The notes under the pieces are model-generated. The model was given only the letters and a program-made list of their open reading frames with translations, was not told where the DNA came from and did no database searches. A DNA stretch of 64,000 bases from positions 3,455-67,454 of the forward strand of contig JBKBQT010000019.1 of NCBI GenBank assembly GCA_046292445.1. Direction: 5' to 3'. Source of the stretch: CALIZF01 sp046292445. GTDB taxonomy: Bacteria > Pseudomonadota > Alphaproteobacteria > Rhodobacterales > Rhodobacteraceae. Positions 9,285 through 18,127 of this stretch are shown here, in pieces. A program made the translations under genes and the position numbers. How positions within the stretch are numbered: the first letter of the stretch is position 1; each line of letters opens with the position of its first letter.

Positions 9285-9944
9285 TCAGAACGGCCGCTCG
9301 ATGTTGCCGGTATAGAAGAAGATGCCGAGGCCGAAGGCAAAGACGATGTTGCCGGCCACCGCATGCAGCACGACCGCCTGCGGAAAGGATTGCTGCACCT
9401 GATAGGCGCGGGCGAACACGAGGCCCCCGGCAAAGGTCATCGCCGCGACGATCCAGTTCCAGTAGAGCAGATGGGCGAGCGCGAAGACCGCCGCATTGAC
9501 GACGATCCCCGCCTGCCCGCCCGGCAGGATGCTGCCATAGCGGCGGAAGAACAGCGGGCGGAACACCAGTTCCTGCGGCAGCGCGGAAAGCACCGGGTAG
9601 AGCAGCAGGATCATCGCCAGCAGGCCCGGGTTCTGCCGCACGAGGATGAAGGCCGCCCCCGGCGCCGTCAGCGCGACCACCGCGCCCGAGACCGCGGCGG
9701 TGATCGCCGCGAACAGCGCAACCTCGCGCCAGATCACCGGCCCGCGCAGAAGCTGATGCCAGCGAAAGCCCGGCGTCACCGCCAGCAGGCCGAGCCCGAT
9801 CGCGGTCACGGCGAAGAGCGCGGGAAACATCGCCGAGGGCGGCAGCAGCACCGCCATCGCGACCGGCGCGGCGAGGAACAGCGCCGCGAATTCGGCCATC
9901 AGCCTGATCCGTCCCGGCGCCCGGGCGGTTGCTGCCTGTTGCAT
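9285..9944 (-). CDS. CPBP-family intramembrane metalloprotease
   Basis: A 219-residue multi-pass membrane protein of the CPBP (CAAX protease/bacteriocin-processing, Abi) family. The first conserved motif appears as QELVFRPLFFRR, where the usual EExxxR has Gln for the first Glu. The second, FxxxH, is seen as FALAHL. The ATG at 9944 is preferred because a purine-rich GAAGGG precedes it and earlier starts add an unlikely charged extension. Substrate unknown. The Gln for Glu change may reduce activity. Confidence 0.75.
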   Translation of the reverse strand: MQQAATARAPGRIRLMAEFAALFLAAPVAMAVLLPPSAMFPALFAVTAIGLGLLAVTPGFRWHQLLRGPVIWREVALFAAITAAVSGAVVALTAPGAAFILVRQNPGLLAMILLLYPVLSALPQELVFRPLFFRRYGSILPGGQAGIVVNAAVFALAHLLYWNWIVAAMTFAGGLVFARAYQVQQSFPQAVVLHAVAGNIVFAFGLGIFFYTGNIERPF

Positions 9945-10080
9945 GGTTTCCCTTCGCCTCGCCCGGGAGGTAGACAGCGCAACCCCGCCGGTCCAGCACA
10001 CTCACGCGAGCGTGAGATACCGTCTGCCTGATCAAGTGGTTTCTCGCATCGCAGGCGCGATCGGCTTCGATTTCTGGTGT

Positions 10081-10625
10081 CTACGCCGCTCGCGCCTGCT
10101 CGGCGATGGGGACGAAGGGTTTGCGGTTCTTGGCGACGCTGCAGACGGCGTGCAGGAGCTTTCGCATGGCGGCGACGAGGGCAAGCTTCGGCGGCTTTCC
10201 GGCGGCGCGCAGGCGTTCGTAGAACTTGCACAGCCAATCGTTCAGCCGGACGGCCGCAAGCGTGGTCATCCAGAGCGCGCTTCGCAGCCTGGCATTGCCG
10301 AACCCGGTTGCGGCCCGGGTCCCCGTGCGCTTGCCCGATTGCCGGAGGGCGGGCCCGACGCCGACATAGGCGGCGAAGGCTCTTGCGGACCGGAAGCGGG
10401 CCGGGGCCCCGACGATGGCGATGATGCGCGCGGCCGAATTGGGGCCGATGCCGTCTATGCCGGTCAGCAGGCGGCCGACCTCGTGGGCATCGAGCAATCC
10501 GCCGATATCGTTTTCGAGATCTTTCAGGCGGCGGCGCCAGAGGTCGAGATCCTCGCAGATATGGCGGACCTGAAGAACATAGACCGGCCCGTGATGCTGT
10601 CCGACCGAGCGTTTGGCCGCCTCGA
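10081..10625 (-). mobile_element. IS110-family transposase remnant (C-terminal half)
   Basis: The minus strand encodes the C-terminal transposase_20 domain of an IS110-family recombinase: the helix-hairpin-helix GIDGIGPNSAARIIAIVG, then RTGTRAATGFGNARLRSALWM. The similarity runs back to about 10625 through LVEAAKRSVG. The N-terminal DEDD catalytic domain is absent, so this is a dead fragment. Sequence between 10625 and 10790 belongs to neither this nor the next remnant. Confidence 0.8.
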
Positions 10626-10794
10626 CCAGCCTTGTACAAGCGGGGACAGGGAAAGCGCGCCAGCCCCAGGATACCGTTCGAGCCCGGAACGCCGGTCGAG
10701 GGCGCCAACCTCACGCACGAGGACTGCGCCTCGAAACTAATTCGGCGACCCATGCCCGGCTATCGAAACCCCACCATAGCAAAGGTGACGCCCG

Positions 10795-11389
10795 ATGAGC
10801 GGAGGAGTTACAAAGCCTGTCATCGCCGACGATCACAACGGCCTTCGGGCCGCAGCGCGCCGGGTGTTCGACGCGCCCCACCAGAGGTGCTGCATTCACT
10901 GGATGAGGAACGCCCTGGCCCATGCCCCGGCCAAACAGCGAACGGCGGTGGCGGCGATGCTGAAGACGATCTTCGCCCGGGAAAACAGGGCCGAGGCGCA
11001 GGCCCAGCGGGACACCGTCGCCGATGCGCTCCGAGAGAAGCAGGACAAGCCCGGCGCCTTCATGGACGCCTCCCGTGACGACGTGCTGGCCTACATGGAC
11101 TTTCCGCGCGAGCACTGGACCCAGATCGCCGGCACGGACCCCCTCGAGCGCGTGAATCGCGACATCACGCGCCGCGCCGACGTCATCGGCGTTCGTCGGA
11201 ACTTCTGTCCACCGGACAGAAGTCTTCTCCTCCTCACTCCCCACCGACGGGGCCATCATCCGCCTCGTCGGCGCGCTCATGCTGGAGACCAACGAAGAAT
11301 GGACCGTGGCGCGGTGCTTGATGTCGCTCGAAACCCTCGCCCGCGTCGCCGACGATCCAACCGTCAGGCTGCCAGCCGTGGCAACCTGA
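10795..11389 (+). pseudogene. IS256-family transposase remnant, truncated and frameshifted
   Basis: It encodes the second half of a mutator/IS256 DDE transposase. The fragment begins near the second catalytic Asp (VIADDHNGL) and continues through CCIHWMRNALAHAP and the DPLERVNRDITRRADVIG block. About 31 extra bases from 11193 then shift the frame. Translation resumes as VFSSSLPTDGAIIRLVGAL in the next frame and stops with TGA at 11387 to 11389. The whole N-terminal region with the first catalytic Asp is missing. Confidence 0.75.
11201..11223 (+). repeat. Perfect inverted repeat inside the IS256 remnant
   Basis: Arms ACTTCTGTCC (11201 to 11210) and GGACAGAAGT (11214 to 11223) flank the trinucleotide ACC. 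The hairpin lies exactly within the extra bases that break the IS256 reading frame, so it appears to be an inserted or templated-repair sequence rather than part of the gene. Confidence 0.6.
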
Positions 11390-11430
11390 CCAGACCCGGA
11401 CCCCTCCGAAGGTCGGCGCTCATACACCGC

Positions 11431-11764
11431 GCCCCGGGACATGATCCGATCCCGGCGCCGGTGTTCGACACCTGGCTCGACACGCCGGTCGCGCTGCGCG
11501 GGCCGGACCTCTTGCGCGTCAATGGCATCGTGCATATCGAAGGCGTGCCGCAACCATTCGTGTTTCACAGGGTGCAGCACATCTGCACCCCTTCCGTGCC
11601 GCTGCAGGACCGCCCGCAGGCGACACCACCAGCCGCATCGTCGTCATCGCCCGCGACATCCCCCGGGCCGATCTCGCCGCCAGCCTCGCGGTGCTGCGCA
11701 TGCGGCCCGCGCCGGATGAAGCCGCCGACGGCATGACGATGCAGACCCTCGAGATGCCCTTCTG
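11431..11764 (+). pseudogene. CobW-family GTPase metallochaperone, C-terminal remnant
   Basis: Only the CobW C-terminal domain survives. One frame gives PVFDTWLDTPVALRGPDLLR and VNGIVHIEGVPQPFVFHRVQ; after a frameshift near 11620 the next frame gives SRIVVIARDIPRADLAASL and ends in TLEMPF-stop at 11764. The N-terminal P-loop GTPase domain is missing. It lies 445 bases upstream of cobU-cobT, as expected if a cobalamin-locus cobW, or a related zinc chaperone, was broken by the adjacent transposons. Confidence 0.65.
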
Positions 11765-12208
11765 ATGCAGGGCGGGCGCATTCCGACGCCGGCCGGCGCG
11801 AATACCGCGCCGGCCGGGAAGCCGGATCCGACCTGCGCGCGCGGCAGCGGCTGTCGGATGACGTTGCCCCGAACGGATCGGGAGACCGGCACGGCCGCCT
11901 CGGCAGCGCCGCATGAACCGGTGGAGCCGGCCCTGGACCCTGTGGCTGGCCGCATCCGGCACCATGGTCTCTGTGGCGATCCCGGCCGCCGTGAATCTTG
12001 CCCTTGGCCCTCACACGGATCGCGGCGCCTGTTTCCGAGGCAGCGAGCGGAAGGACGGCAGCGCGGCGGCCCGGATCGTCTCGGCCGCCATCGCGCCGCC
12101 GGTCCCGCCCCGGGCGCGGCGGATCGGGACCTGATCCGCGTCGGCCAAGCCCCTCGCCACGGACCTTCCGGCTTTTCTTGGCCGCGAAACTCTGGTTCAC
12201 GTCGTGCC
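11765..12208 (+). other. 444-base gap with no recognisable gene
   Basis: Between the CobW remnant and cobU. All readings are low-complexity Arg/Pro/Ala products of high GC. One short frame at 11913 begins with a hydrophobic run (PWTLWLAASGTMVSVAI) but leads nowhere recognisable. The last 150 bases presumably hold the cobU promoter; no clear boxes are seen. Confidence 0.5.
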
Positions 12209-12724
12209 ATGGCACGCACCCTTCTGATCACCGGCGGCGCGCGGTCGGGCAAAAGCACGCTGGCCGAGCGGCTGACGCTCGGCCTCGGGACGCCTGCGCT
12301 CTACCTCGCGACGGCCGAGCCGCTCGACGAGGAGATGGCCGCGCGCATCGCCCGTCACCGCGCGCGGCGCGGGGCCGAGTGGCAGACGCGGACCGCGCCC
12401 CTCGCGCTGGCCGAGGCGTTGGCCGAAAGCGACGGCGGACCGCCGCGTCTGGTCGATTGCATCACGCTCTGGCTGTCGAACCTGATGCTCGCCGGGCACG
12501 ACTGGGAGGCCGAGGTCGCGGCGCTAGCGGCGCTGCTGCCGCGCCTGACCGCCCCGGTCGTGATGGTGACCAACGAGGTCGGCGCCGGGATCGTGCCCGA
12601 AAACGCCCTCGCCCGGCGGTTCCGCGATGCCGCGGGGCTGACGAACCAGCGGCTTGCCGCCGCCTGCGACGAGGTCTGGCTCTGTGTCGCCGGCCTCCCC
12701 CTCAAGCTGAAGCCAAGCCCATGA
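12209..12724 (+). CDS. cobU: Adenosylcobinamide kinase / adenosylcobinamide-phosphate guanylyltransferase
   Basis: This bifunctional enzyme (CobU, called CobP in aerobes) phosphorylates adenosylcobinamide and transfers GMP to it in nucleotide-loop assembly of B12. The 171 residues match the family. The P-loop GGARSGKS is at 9 to 16, the histidine that carries GMP is His50 in RIARHRARR, and the C-terminal NEVGAGIVP and LTNQRLA motifs are present. The ATG at 12209 puts the P-loop at the usual distance from the N terminus; earlier starts read through the gap. The stop overlaps cobT in ATGA. Confidence 0.93.
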   Translation: MARTLLITGGARSGKSTLAERLTLGLGTPALYLATAEPLDEEMAARIARHRARRGAEWQTRTAPLALAEALAESDGGPPRLVDCITLWLSNLMLAGHDWEAEVAALAALLPRLTAPVVMVTNEVGAGIVPENALARRFRDAAGLTNQRLAAACDEVWLCVAGLPLKLKPSP

Positions 12725-13728
12725 GCGCATTCCCCCTGTCCGACCTCGCGGCGGTCCGCACCCTCGAGCTGCCCGCCGCCGATCCCGCTGCCGTAGCCGC
12801 CGCCCGCGACCGGCAGGCGCAACTGACCAAGCCGCCGGGTTCGCTCGGCCGGCTCGAGGATCTCGCGGTGTTTCTGGCCGGCTGGCAGGGACGCGCCATC
12901 CCGCGCCTCGAACGGGCGCAGGCGCTGGTGTTCGCGGGGAACCACGGCGTCTGCGCGCAGGGCGTGAACCCCTTTCCGCAGGCGGTCACGGCGCTGATGG
13001 TGGAGAATTTCCGCCGGGGGGGGGCGGCGATCAACCAGCTCTGCCGCGTTGCCGGGGCCGATCTGACCGTGGTCCCGCTCGATCTCGACCGACCGACGGC
13101 GGATTTCACCCAAGGGCCGGCGATGAGCGAGGGCGAGTGCCTTTCGGCGCTCAATGCCGGGGCGGCGGCGGTCGATCCGGCGGCCGATGTGCTGATCCTT
13201 GGCGAGATGGGGATCGGCAATTCCACCGTCTCGGCGGCGCTCGCCCACGCGGCCTGCGGCGGCGCGCCAGAGGACTGGGTGGGCCCCGGCACGGGCAGCG
13301 ATGCCGCCGGGCTCGCGCGCAAGCGCGCGGCGGTCGCGGCGGGCGCGGCCCGGCACGCGGGGCTGTCGCCGCTGGCAAAGCTTGCGGCGCTCGGCGGGCG
13401 GGAACAGGCGGCGCTCTGCGGTGCGGTGCTCGCCGCGCGGCTCGTGCGCATCCCGGTGCTGCTCGACGGATACATCTGCACCGCGGCGATCGCGCCACTC
13501 TGGGCAGAGCGGCGCGATGCGCTCGACCATTGCCTCGTCGGGCACCGCAGTGCCGAGCCGGGGCATGCAAGGCTCTGTGCCGCAATGGGCAAGGCGCCGG
13601 TCCTCGACCTGCAGATGGCGCTGGGCGAGGGCACCGGCGCGGCGCTGGCGCTCACGGTGCTGCGCGGGGCGGTGGCGTGCCATGCGGGGATGGCCACCTT
13701 CGCCGAGGCGGGCATCGGCGGGCCATGA
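12721..13728 (+). CDS. cobT: Nicotinate-nucleotide--dimethylbenzimidazole phosphoribosyltransferase
   Basis: CobT makes alpha-ribazole phosphate, the lower-ligand precursor of cobalamin, from nicotinate mononucleotide and dimethylbenzimidazole. It has 335 residues. Family motifs include KPPGSLGRLEDLA (37 to 49), FAGNHGVCAQGV, GEMGIGNST and the catalytic glutamate in GEGTGAA (Glu303, equivalent to Glu317 of Salmonella). It is translationally coupled to cobU. A run of nine G at 13016 to 13024 is in frame, which is useful evidence that homopolymers in this assembly are read correctly. Confidence 0.95.
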   Translation: MSAFPLSDLAAVRTLELPAADPAAVAAARDRQAQLTKPPGSLGRLEDLAVFLAGWQGRAIPRLERAQALVFAGNHGVCAQGVNPFPQAVTALMVENFRRGGAAINQLCRVAGADLTVVPLDLDRPTADFTQGPAMSEGECLSALNAGAAAVDPAADVLILGEMGIGNSTVSAALAHAACGGAPEDWVGPGTGSDAAGLARKRAAVAAGAARHAGLSPLAKLAALGGREQAALCGAVLAARLVRIPVLLDGYICTAAIAPLWAERRDALDHCLVGHRSAEPGHARLCAAMGKAPVLDLQMALGEGTGAALALTVLRGAVACHAGMATFAEAGIGGP

Positions 13729-14411
13729 CCCTGAGGCGCGGCAGGGCCGGGGCGCGATTCGTCGGCGCCTCTGCCTTTGCGAGCGGGCGCGAGCTGCGAC
13801 CCGAGGGCGACCACACCCTTCGGGACAAGGCGATCGGTGCGGAATCGACGGCGATGCAGAGTGCCCGGCGCCGAGCGATGGAGATCTGCATGCCGGACCG
13901 TCCCCGCGATGCCTGAGGCCGCGCTGCGCGCACTTCTGCCCGCCGGTGGCCCGGCGCGGACGCAACTTGCGCCTTCTTCATCGGTCCGAGAGCGATACCT
14001 CGGTCGCAGGCGCGCGAGACGGCAGGTTGATCCAGAGCGCCGGGGGGCGGTCCATCTGCGGTTGCCCCTTAGCAACGGGCGCGGGCCGCGGCCCGAGGGC
14101 GACCTTGCATTGCGGTTCGAGGAGATCGGCGCAATCGCCGCACGGCTGCGCGCGCGGGCGCGTATACGGCCGCGCCCACCGGGATAAATGCGCAAACGCC
14201 GGGATGTTGCGACGCTCCCCGGCCCGGACCGGCCTTGGGGCGATTGGCGCGCGGCCCCCGGCCTCGGTCCGAGCGAGGCCGCGGTGCCGCAGCGGCTGGC
14301 GGATGACCGGGCGGCGCGGCTGGCGGTCTATGGCACGGGGCCGGACCGCTGCGGTCTGCTCGATGCCGATATGCGGCTGGCCAGCCTCGTCTCAGGAAAC
14401 GTCCGGCTCTT
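13729..14411 (+). other. Gap with decayed sequence and a weak internal duplication
   Basis: No intact gene is seen in this 683-base stretch. Two short readings resemble each other: one near 13785 (GRELRPEGDHTLRDKAIGAE) and one near 14078 (GRGPRPEGDLALRFEEIGAI). Their DNA is similar around GGGCGCG and CCCGAGGGCGACC. This suggests two decayed copies of one gene end, of unknown family. A third reading near 14260 (GLGPSEAAVPQRLADDR) is also protein-like but unrecognised. Confidence 0.4.
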
Positions 14412-14795
14412 GTGCGATGCGGGAAGTTCCCGGATGACCGCAAGTCAGACTGGCATGCCATCGCAGCCGGAAAGTCGACCCGGAAGGCCTTCATCGAAAG
14501 CTTCAACTGTCGCCTGCACGACGCGTTTCCGAACGAGACCCTGCTCCCGTCCCTGCACCATGCCCGCGCCACGCTGGCCGCCTGGCGCATCGGCCACTCG
14601 ACCGAAGCCCCCGATCCCGTCTCGGCTGGCAAACCCCCGCCGCGTTCACCCGGAACTTCGAACCGCAACGGGGCCTGTCGCTGCGCAACCCGCAAACCGC
14701 TGCGCCAGTTCCCTCCGCGCCAGCCCCCGTTGGCCGACCCGCCCAAACGGGCAAGTCTCATACCCGGGGTCTCGCTCAGGCTGGATGGAGATTGA
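14412..14795 (+). mobile_element. IS3-family transposase (OrfB) C-terminal remnant
   Basis: The reading KAFIESFNCRLHDAFPNETL, then HHARATLAAWR, is the end of the integrase core of an IS3-family OrfB, where the last catalytic Glu lies in FIESFN. Later residues (SPGTSNRNGACRC) still follow the family tail in broken form. OrfA, the DD residues and terminal repeats are missing. It forms the left edge of catabolic island 1. Confidence 0.7.
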
Positions 14796-14809
14796 GGCAA
14801 CGTCAGCGA

Positions 14810-15625
14810 TCATGCCTTTGCCATCCAGCCGTTATCCACGGTCACCGAGACACCGTTCACGAACGCGGCATCCGACGAGGCGAGAAACAGCGCAACGTTC
14901 GAAACCTCTTCGGGTTCGCAGATCCGCAATTGGGTCGCGGCCAGATCGTCGTCGCCCCAGTCGATGCCGAGAGCCTGGAAGTCCCTGATCTCGTTCATGC
15001 CGTGCGGTGTGCGAACGAAGGCTGGGGAGACCGCGTTGCAGCGTATTCCCTGTTCGCGGAACTCGACGGTGATGTTCAGCATCAGCGCCTCGATAGCGGC
15101 CTTGGAAACACCATAGATTGCCTCGAAGGGAAATCCTCGCCCGGCTGAGACCGACGACATGAGAACTATGCTACCGCCGCCGTTCTCAATCATCTGGGGG
15201 ATCACGCGCCGCGTAATCATGAAAGCGGATTTCACGTTGACGGCCATGACCCGGTCGAAGTCGTCCTCGGTCGTTTCGGTGTAGGCCTTCACGAGAACCA
15301 CCCCGGCGTTGCTGAACAAGAGGTTCGGGGGGCCGAACTGCTCTCGCGCAGCGGCAATCACCGCGTCCACGTCGGCTGGCCGCGACAGATCGGCGAGCAG
15401 GAACCGTGCCGTTCCGCCGCCCCGCTCGATCAACCCGACTGTTTCCCGGCCGCCATCCTCGTTCTTGTCGATGACTGCGACAGATGCGCCCTCGGCCGCA
15501 AGGCGGAGCGCCTGGGCGCGGCCCATTCCGCTGGCCGCACCGGTGACAAGTGCAACCTGCCCTCGGAATCGGTTCGCGATGAAGCCCAACCCGCGCCCCG
15601 CTATCTCGCCCATGGGTCGGTGCAT
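14810..15625 (-). CDS. Short-chain dehydrogenase/reductase
   Basis: A classical SDR of 271 residues. Cofactor loop TGAASGMG is at 28 to 35, NAG at 106 to 108, the catalytic Ser at 158, Tyr171 and Lys175. VIDKNEDG after the second strand, with an acidic residue, suggests NAD(H). The ATG at 15625 is preferred over a GTG at 15667 because GGAGG lies nine bases upstream. It diverges from the importer at 15911. It is related to the SDR at 20827: both share the VRTxHG and RxCEPEEVxxVAxFLAS segments, suggesting paralogues acting on one pathway. Substrate unknown. Confidence 0.85.
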   Translation of the reverse strand: MHRPMGEIAGRGLGFIANRFRGQVALVTGAASGMGRAQALRLAAEGASVAVIDKNEDGGRETVGLIERGGGTARFLLADLSRPADVDAVIAAAREQFGPPNLLFSNAGVVLVKAYTETTEDDFDRVMAVNVKSAFMITRRVIPQMIENGGGSIVLMSSVSAGRGFPFEAIYGVSKAAIEALMLNITVEFREQGIRCNAVSPAFVRTPHGMNEIRDFQALGIDWGDDDLAATQLRICEPEEVSNVALFLASSDAAFVNGVSVTVDNGWMAKA

Positions 15626-15795
15626 GATATGCCGCCTCCGAGGAAGATTCGTGATGGTTTGCACCACATACCATCTTCGGAAGGGTTTGCGTCAAGGAAA
15701 TGTTGTCCCGGTTCGGCGGGATATTTTGCAAAGCCATTCAGATAAAGCAGTTTTTCGGCGATCCGCATCCGATCGACGGCGCCTGCAGAAATCAC

Positions 15796-15835
15796 TTGAC
15801 AGATCTGTCTGCATTATTGGTATGCTTTTCATACC
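15796..15835 (+). promoter_or_regulatory. Promoter with overlapping palindromic operator
   Basis: A -35 TTGACA (15796 to 15801) and a -10-like TATGCT (15821 to 15826, spacing 19) precede the importer. The perfect inverted repeat GGTATG-CTTTT-CATACC (15819 to 15835) covers the -10. A half-site CATACC also lies near 15667 to 15672, just upstream of the divergent SDR. GntR/FadR-family regulators bind short palindromes of this kind; the regulator at 21594 is the obvious candidate. Binding is inferred. Confidence 0.5.
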
Positions 15836-15910
15836 TTGGTGAGGTTCAGAGTAAAGAGAGGACGGTCACCGTTCCCGCCAGACCTCGCGCTTCCAACAGG
15901 AGACAGCGAC

Positions 15911-16963
15911 ATGACCTCGAAAGATCTGCTTGTGGTTGCCTTGATGGCGTCGGCAACCGCTGTTGCGACCGTTCCCGGCCACGCCCAGGGCCAGCTCAAC
16001 CTTCTGACTTGGGAAGGCTACGCCGACCCGAGCTTCGTTGCGGCGTTCGAGGCCAAGAGCGGTTGCCGCGTCAACGCGACCTACGTCGGTTCGGGAGAGG
16101 AGATCATTGCCAAGATTGCAGCGGGCGGTGGCGTCTACGATCTCATCACGCCCGCCTCGGACATCACCAAGCTCATCATCGAGCTTGGCGTCGTGGAGCC
16201 GATCGACACGTCGCTGATCGAAGAGTGGGAAAACATCTTCCCGCAGTTCCGCGAGATCGACAACATCAGGAAGGACGACCGGTATTATGCGCTGCCCTAC
16301 ACTTGGGGCGCGATCACCTTCATGTACCGCAACGACGCGTTCGATGAACCGCCGAAGTCTCTGGCGGCCCTGTTCGACCCGAAGCACAAGGGCAGGATCG
16401 CTTTGTGGGACGACAAGTCGGCCATCTTCGTGGCCGCGCGTTACAATGGCGACCAGAACATCTACAGCCTGACGGACGCGCAGCTCGAGGCGGCGGTCGC
16501 GACGCTTCTCGCGCAGAAGCCGCTGGTCCGAAAGTACTGGGCCACGGCCGGCGAGCTGGTGGACCTCTACGCCAGCGGTGAGGTGGATATCTCGAACACA
16601 TGGGCCGGCTACCAGTCGGCCATACTGGCCGAGCAGGGCATAGCGGTGACCGAGTTCATCCCGGAGGAGAAAGCCGAGGGCTGGATGGACAGCTGGATGA
16701 TCGTGAAGGGGGCTGGCGACAATCCGTGCACCTATCCCTTCCTCAACATGCAGGTCAGCGAACAGGGGCAATGCGGCGTTGCAAAGGTCAACGGCTACTC
16801 CGTGTCGAACCCGGTCGCAGCGCGGAAATGCATGTCTGCTGAGCAGTTCGCCGCGCTGCACATGGACGATGTCGGCTATCTTGACAGCCTGCTGCTTTGG
16901 CAACCGCTGGGCGAGCGGCTAGAAGCCTATACGAATGCGTGGAACGCGGTGAAAGCGCGGTGA
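15911..16963 (+). CDS. ABC transporter substrate-binding protein, spermidine/putrescine (PotD/PotF) type
   Basis: A 350-residue periplasmic receptor. The signal peptide is residues 1 to about 26 (cleavage after GHAQG). The mature N terminus LNLLTWEGYADPSFVAAFE and the GGGVYDLITPASD segment are typical of PotD/PotF-like receptors, as is WGAITFMYRNDAFD. AGGAG at 15898 to 15902 fixes the ATG at 15911. It opens a four-gene importer operon, only three bases before the ATPase. The ligand is probably a cationic amine or amino-acid derivative. Confidence 0.88.
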   Translation: MTSKDLLVVALMASATAVATVPGHAQGQLNLLTWEGYADPSFVAAFEAKSGCRVNATYVGSGEEIIAKIAAGGGVYDLITPASDITKLIIELGVVEPIDTSLIEEWENIFPQFREIDNIRKDDRYYALPYTWGAITFMYRNDAFDEPPKSLAALFDPKHKGRIALWDDKSAIFVAARYNGDQNIYSLTDAQLEAAVATLLAQKPLVRKYWATAGELVDLYASGEVDISNTWAGYQSAILAEQGIAVTEFIPEEKAEGWMDSWMIVKGAGDNPCTYPFLNMQVSEQGQCGVAKVNGYSVSNPVAARKCMSAEQFAALHMDDVGYLDSLLLWQPLGERLEAYTNAWNAVKAR

Positions 16964-16966
16964 CCT

Positions 16967-18124
16967 GTGACCGCAGCAACACCCTTTGACGCATCCCTCG
17001 CGGTCGGCGGCGCAGCAGCGGGTTCCGAGGTGGCCGTGACGCCGATCGTCGAGCTTTCCGGGATCGCCAAGCACTACGGCGACGTGGTCGGCGTCGCCGA
17101 TGTGAGCCTGTCGATCAGAGAAGGCGAATTCGTGACCCTCCTCGGCCCATCCGGCTGTGGGAAATCGACGCTGCTGCGGATCATCGGGGGGTTCGAGTGC
17201 CCGACCGGCGGAACGATCCGCATCGCCGGAGAGGACGTGACGCGCCTTCCCCCGCAGAAGCGCGACGTCAACATGATGTTCCAGGACTATGCCCTGTTTC
17301 CGCACATGACGGTGGGGAGGAACATCACCTACGGACTTGAGCGCAAGGGGGTGAAGGGCAAGGCGGCGCGCGATCGGGCCGATGCCGCGCTGTCGCTCGT
17401 CGGACTGGCCGGCATGTTCGACCGCCACCCGCATCAGCTCTCTGGCGGGCAGCGCCAGCGTGTGGCGCTGGCCCGCGCGGTGGTGCGCGAACCCAAGGTC
17501 ATCCTGCTTGACGAGCCGCTTTCGGCCCTGGACGCCAAGCTGCGCGAGCAGATGCAGGTTGAGCTTCGGCATATGCACGCAAAGCTGGGGATCACGTTCA
17601 TCATGGTCACGCACGACCAGACCGAGGCGTTGGTCATGTCCGATCGCGTCGTCGTGATGGACAAGGGGCGGGTGGCGCAGGAAGGCACGCCTGAGGACGT
17701 CTATGAGCGACCGCAGACCCCCTATGTCGCGAACTTCATCGGGACCACGACCTTCTTCGAAGCGAGGGTCGTGACGCGCGAAGCCACGGGAGCGGTGCTG
17801 GAAACCGCCGTAGGCAGGCTGATCGTCGAGAATCCCCGCGTTCCTGTGTGCGGATCGAAGCTCAGGATCGGGGTCCGGCCCGAGAAGGCCCAGATCCTCG
17901 GAGCAGGCCAGTCCCGACCCGGAAACGTGCTGCCCGGCATCGTGGTCGAGACGATCTATCTCGGGCTGGCGCTGCGCACGGTCGTCCGGCTGGAGGACGG
18001 ATCGGAGTTCGTCGTCGATGGAATGCTGCCGGCCGGCATGTTTCGCTCCCCGCACCCAAGGGTCGGCGCGGCGGTGGAGATCGGGATCGAGCCGCAGAAC
18101 ATCATGCTGTTTGGCCCGGGCTGA
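16967..18124 (+). CDS. ABC transporter ATP-binding protein (PotA-like)
   Basis: A 385-residue ATPase with GTG start. An N-terminal extension of about 25 residues precedes the nucleotide-binding domain. Walker A GPSGCGKS is at 60 to 67, then LSGGQRQRVALARA, Walker B VILLDEPLSALDAK and the H-loop MVTHDQTEAL. The C terminus is a TOBE domain. It follows the receptor gene and precedes two permeases, the order common in potFGHI-like operons. Confidence 0.92.
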   Translation: MTAATPFDASLAVGGAAAGSEVAVTPIVELSGIAKHYGDVVGVADVSLSIREGEFVTLLGPSGCGKSTLLRIIGGFECPTGGTIRIAGEDVTRLPPQKRDVNMMFQDYALFPHMTVGRNITYGLERKGVKGKAARDRADAALSLVGLAGMFDRHPHQLSGGQRQRVALARAVVREPKVILLDEPLSALDAKLREQMQVELRHMHAKLGITFIMVTHDQTEALVMSDRVVVMDKGRVAQEGTPEDVYERPQTPYVANFIGTTTFFEARVVTREATGAVLETAVGRLIVENPRVPVCGSKLRIGVRPEKAQILGAGQSRPGNVLPGIVVETIYLGLALRTVVRLEDGSEFVVDGMLPAGMFRSPHPRVGAAVEIGIEPQNIMLFGPG

Positions 18125-18127
18125 GAG

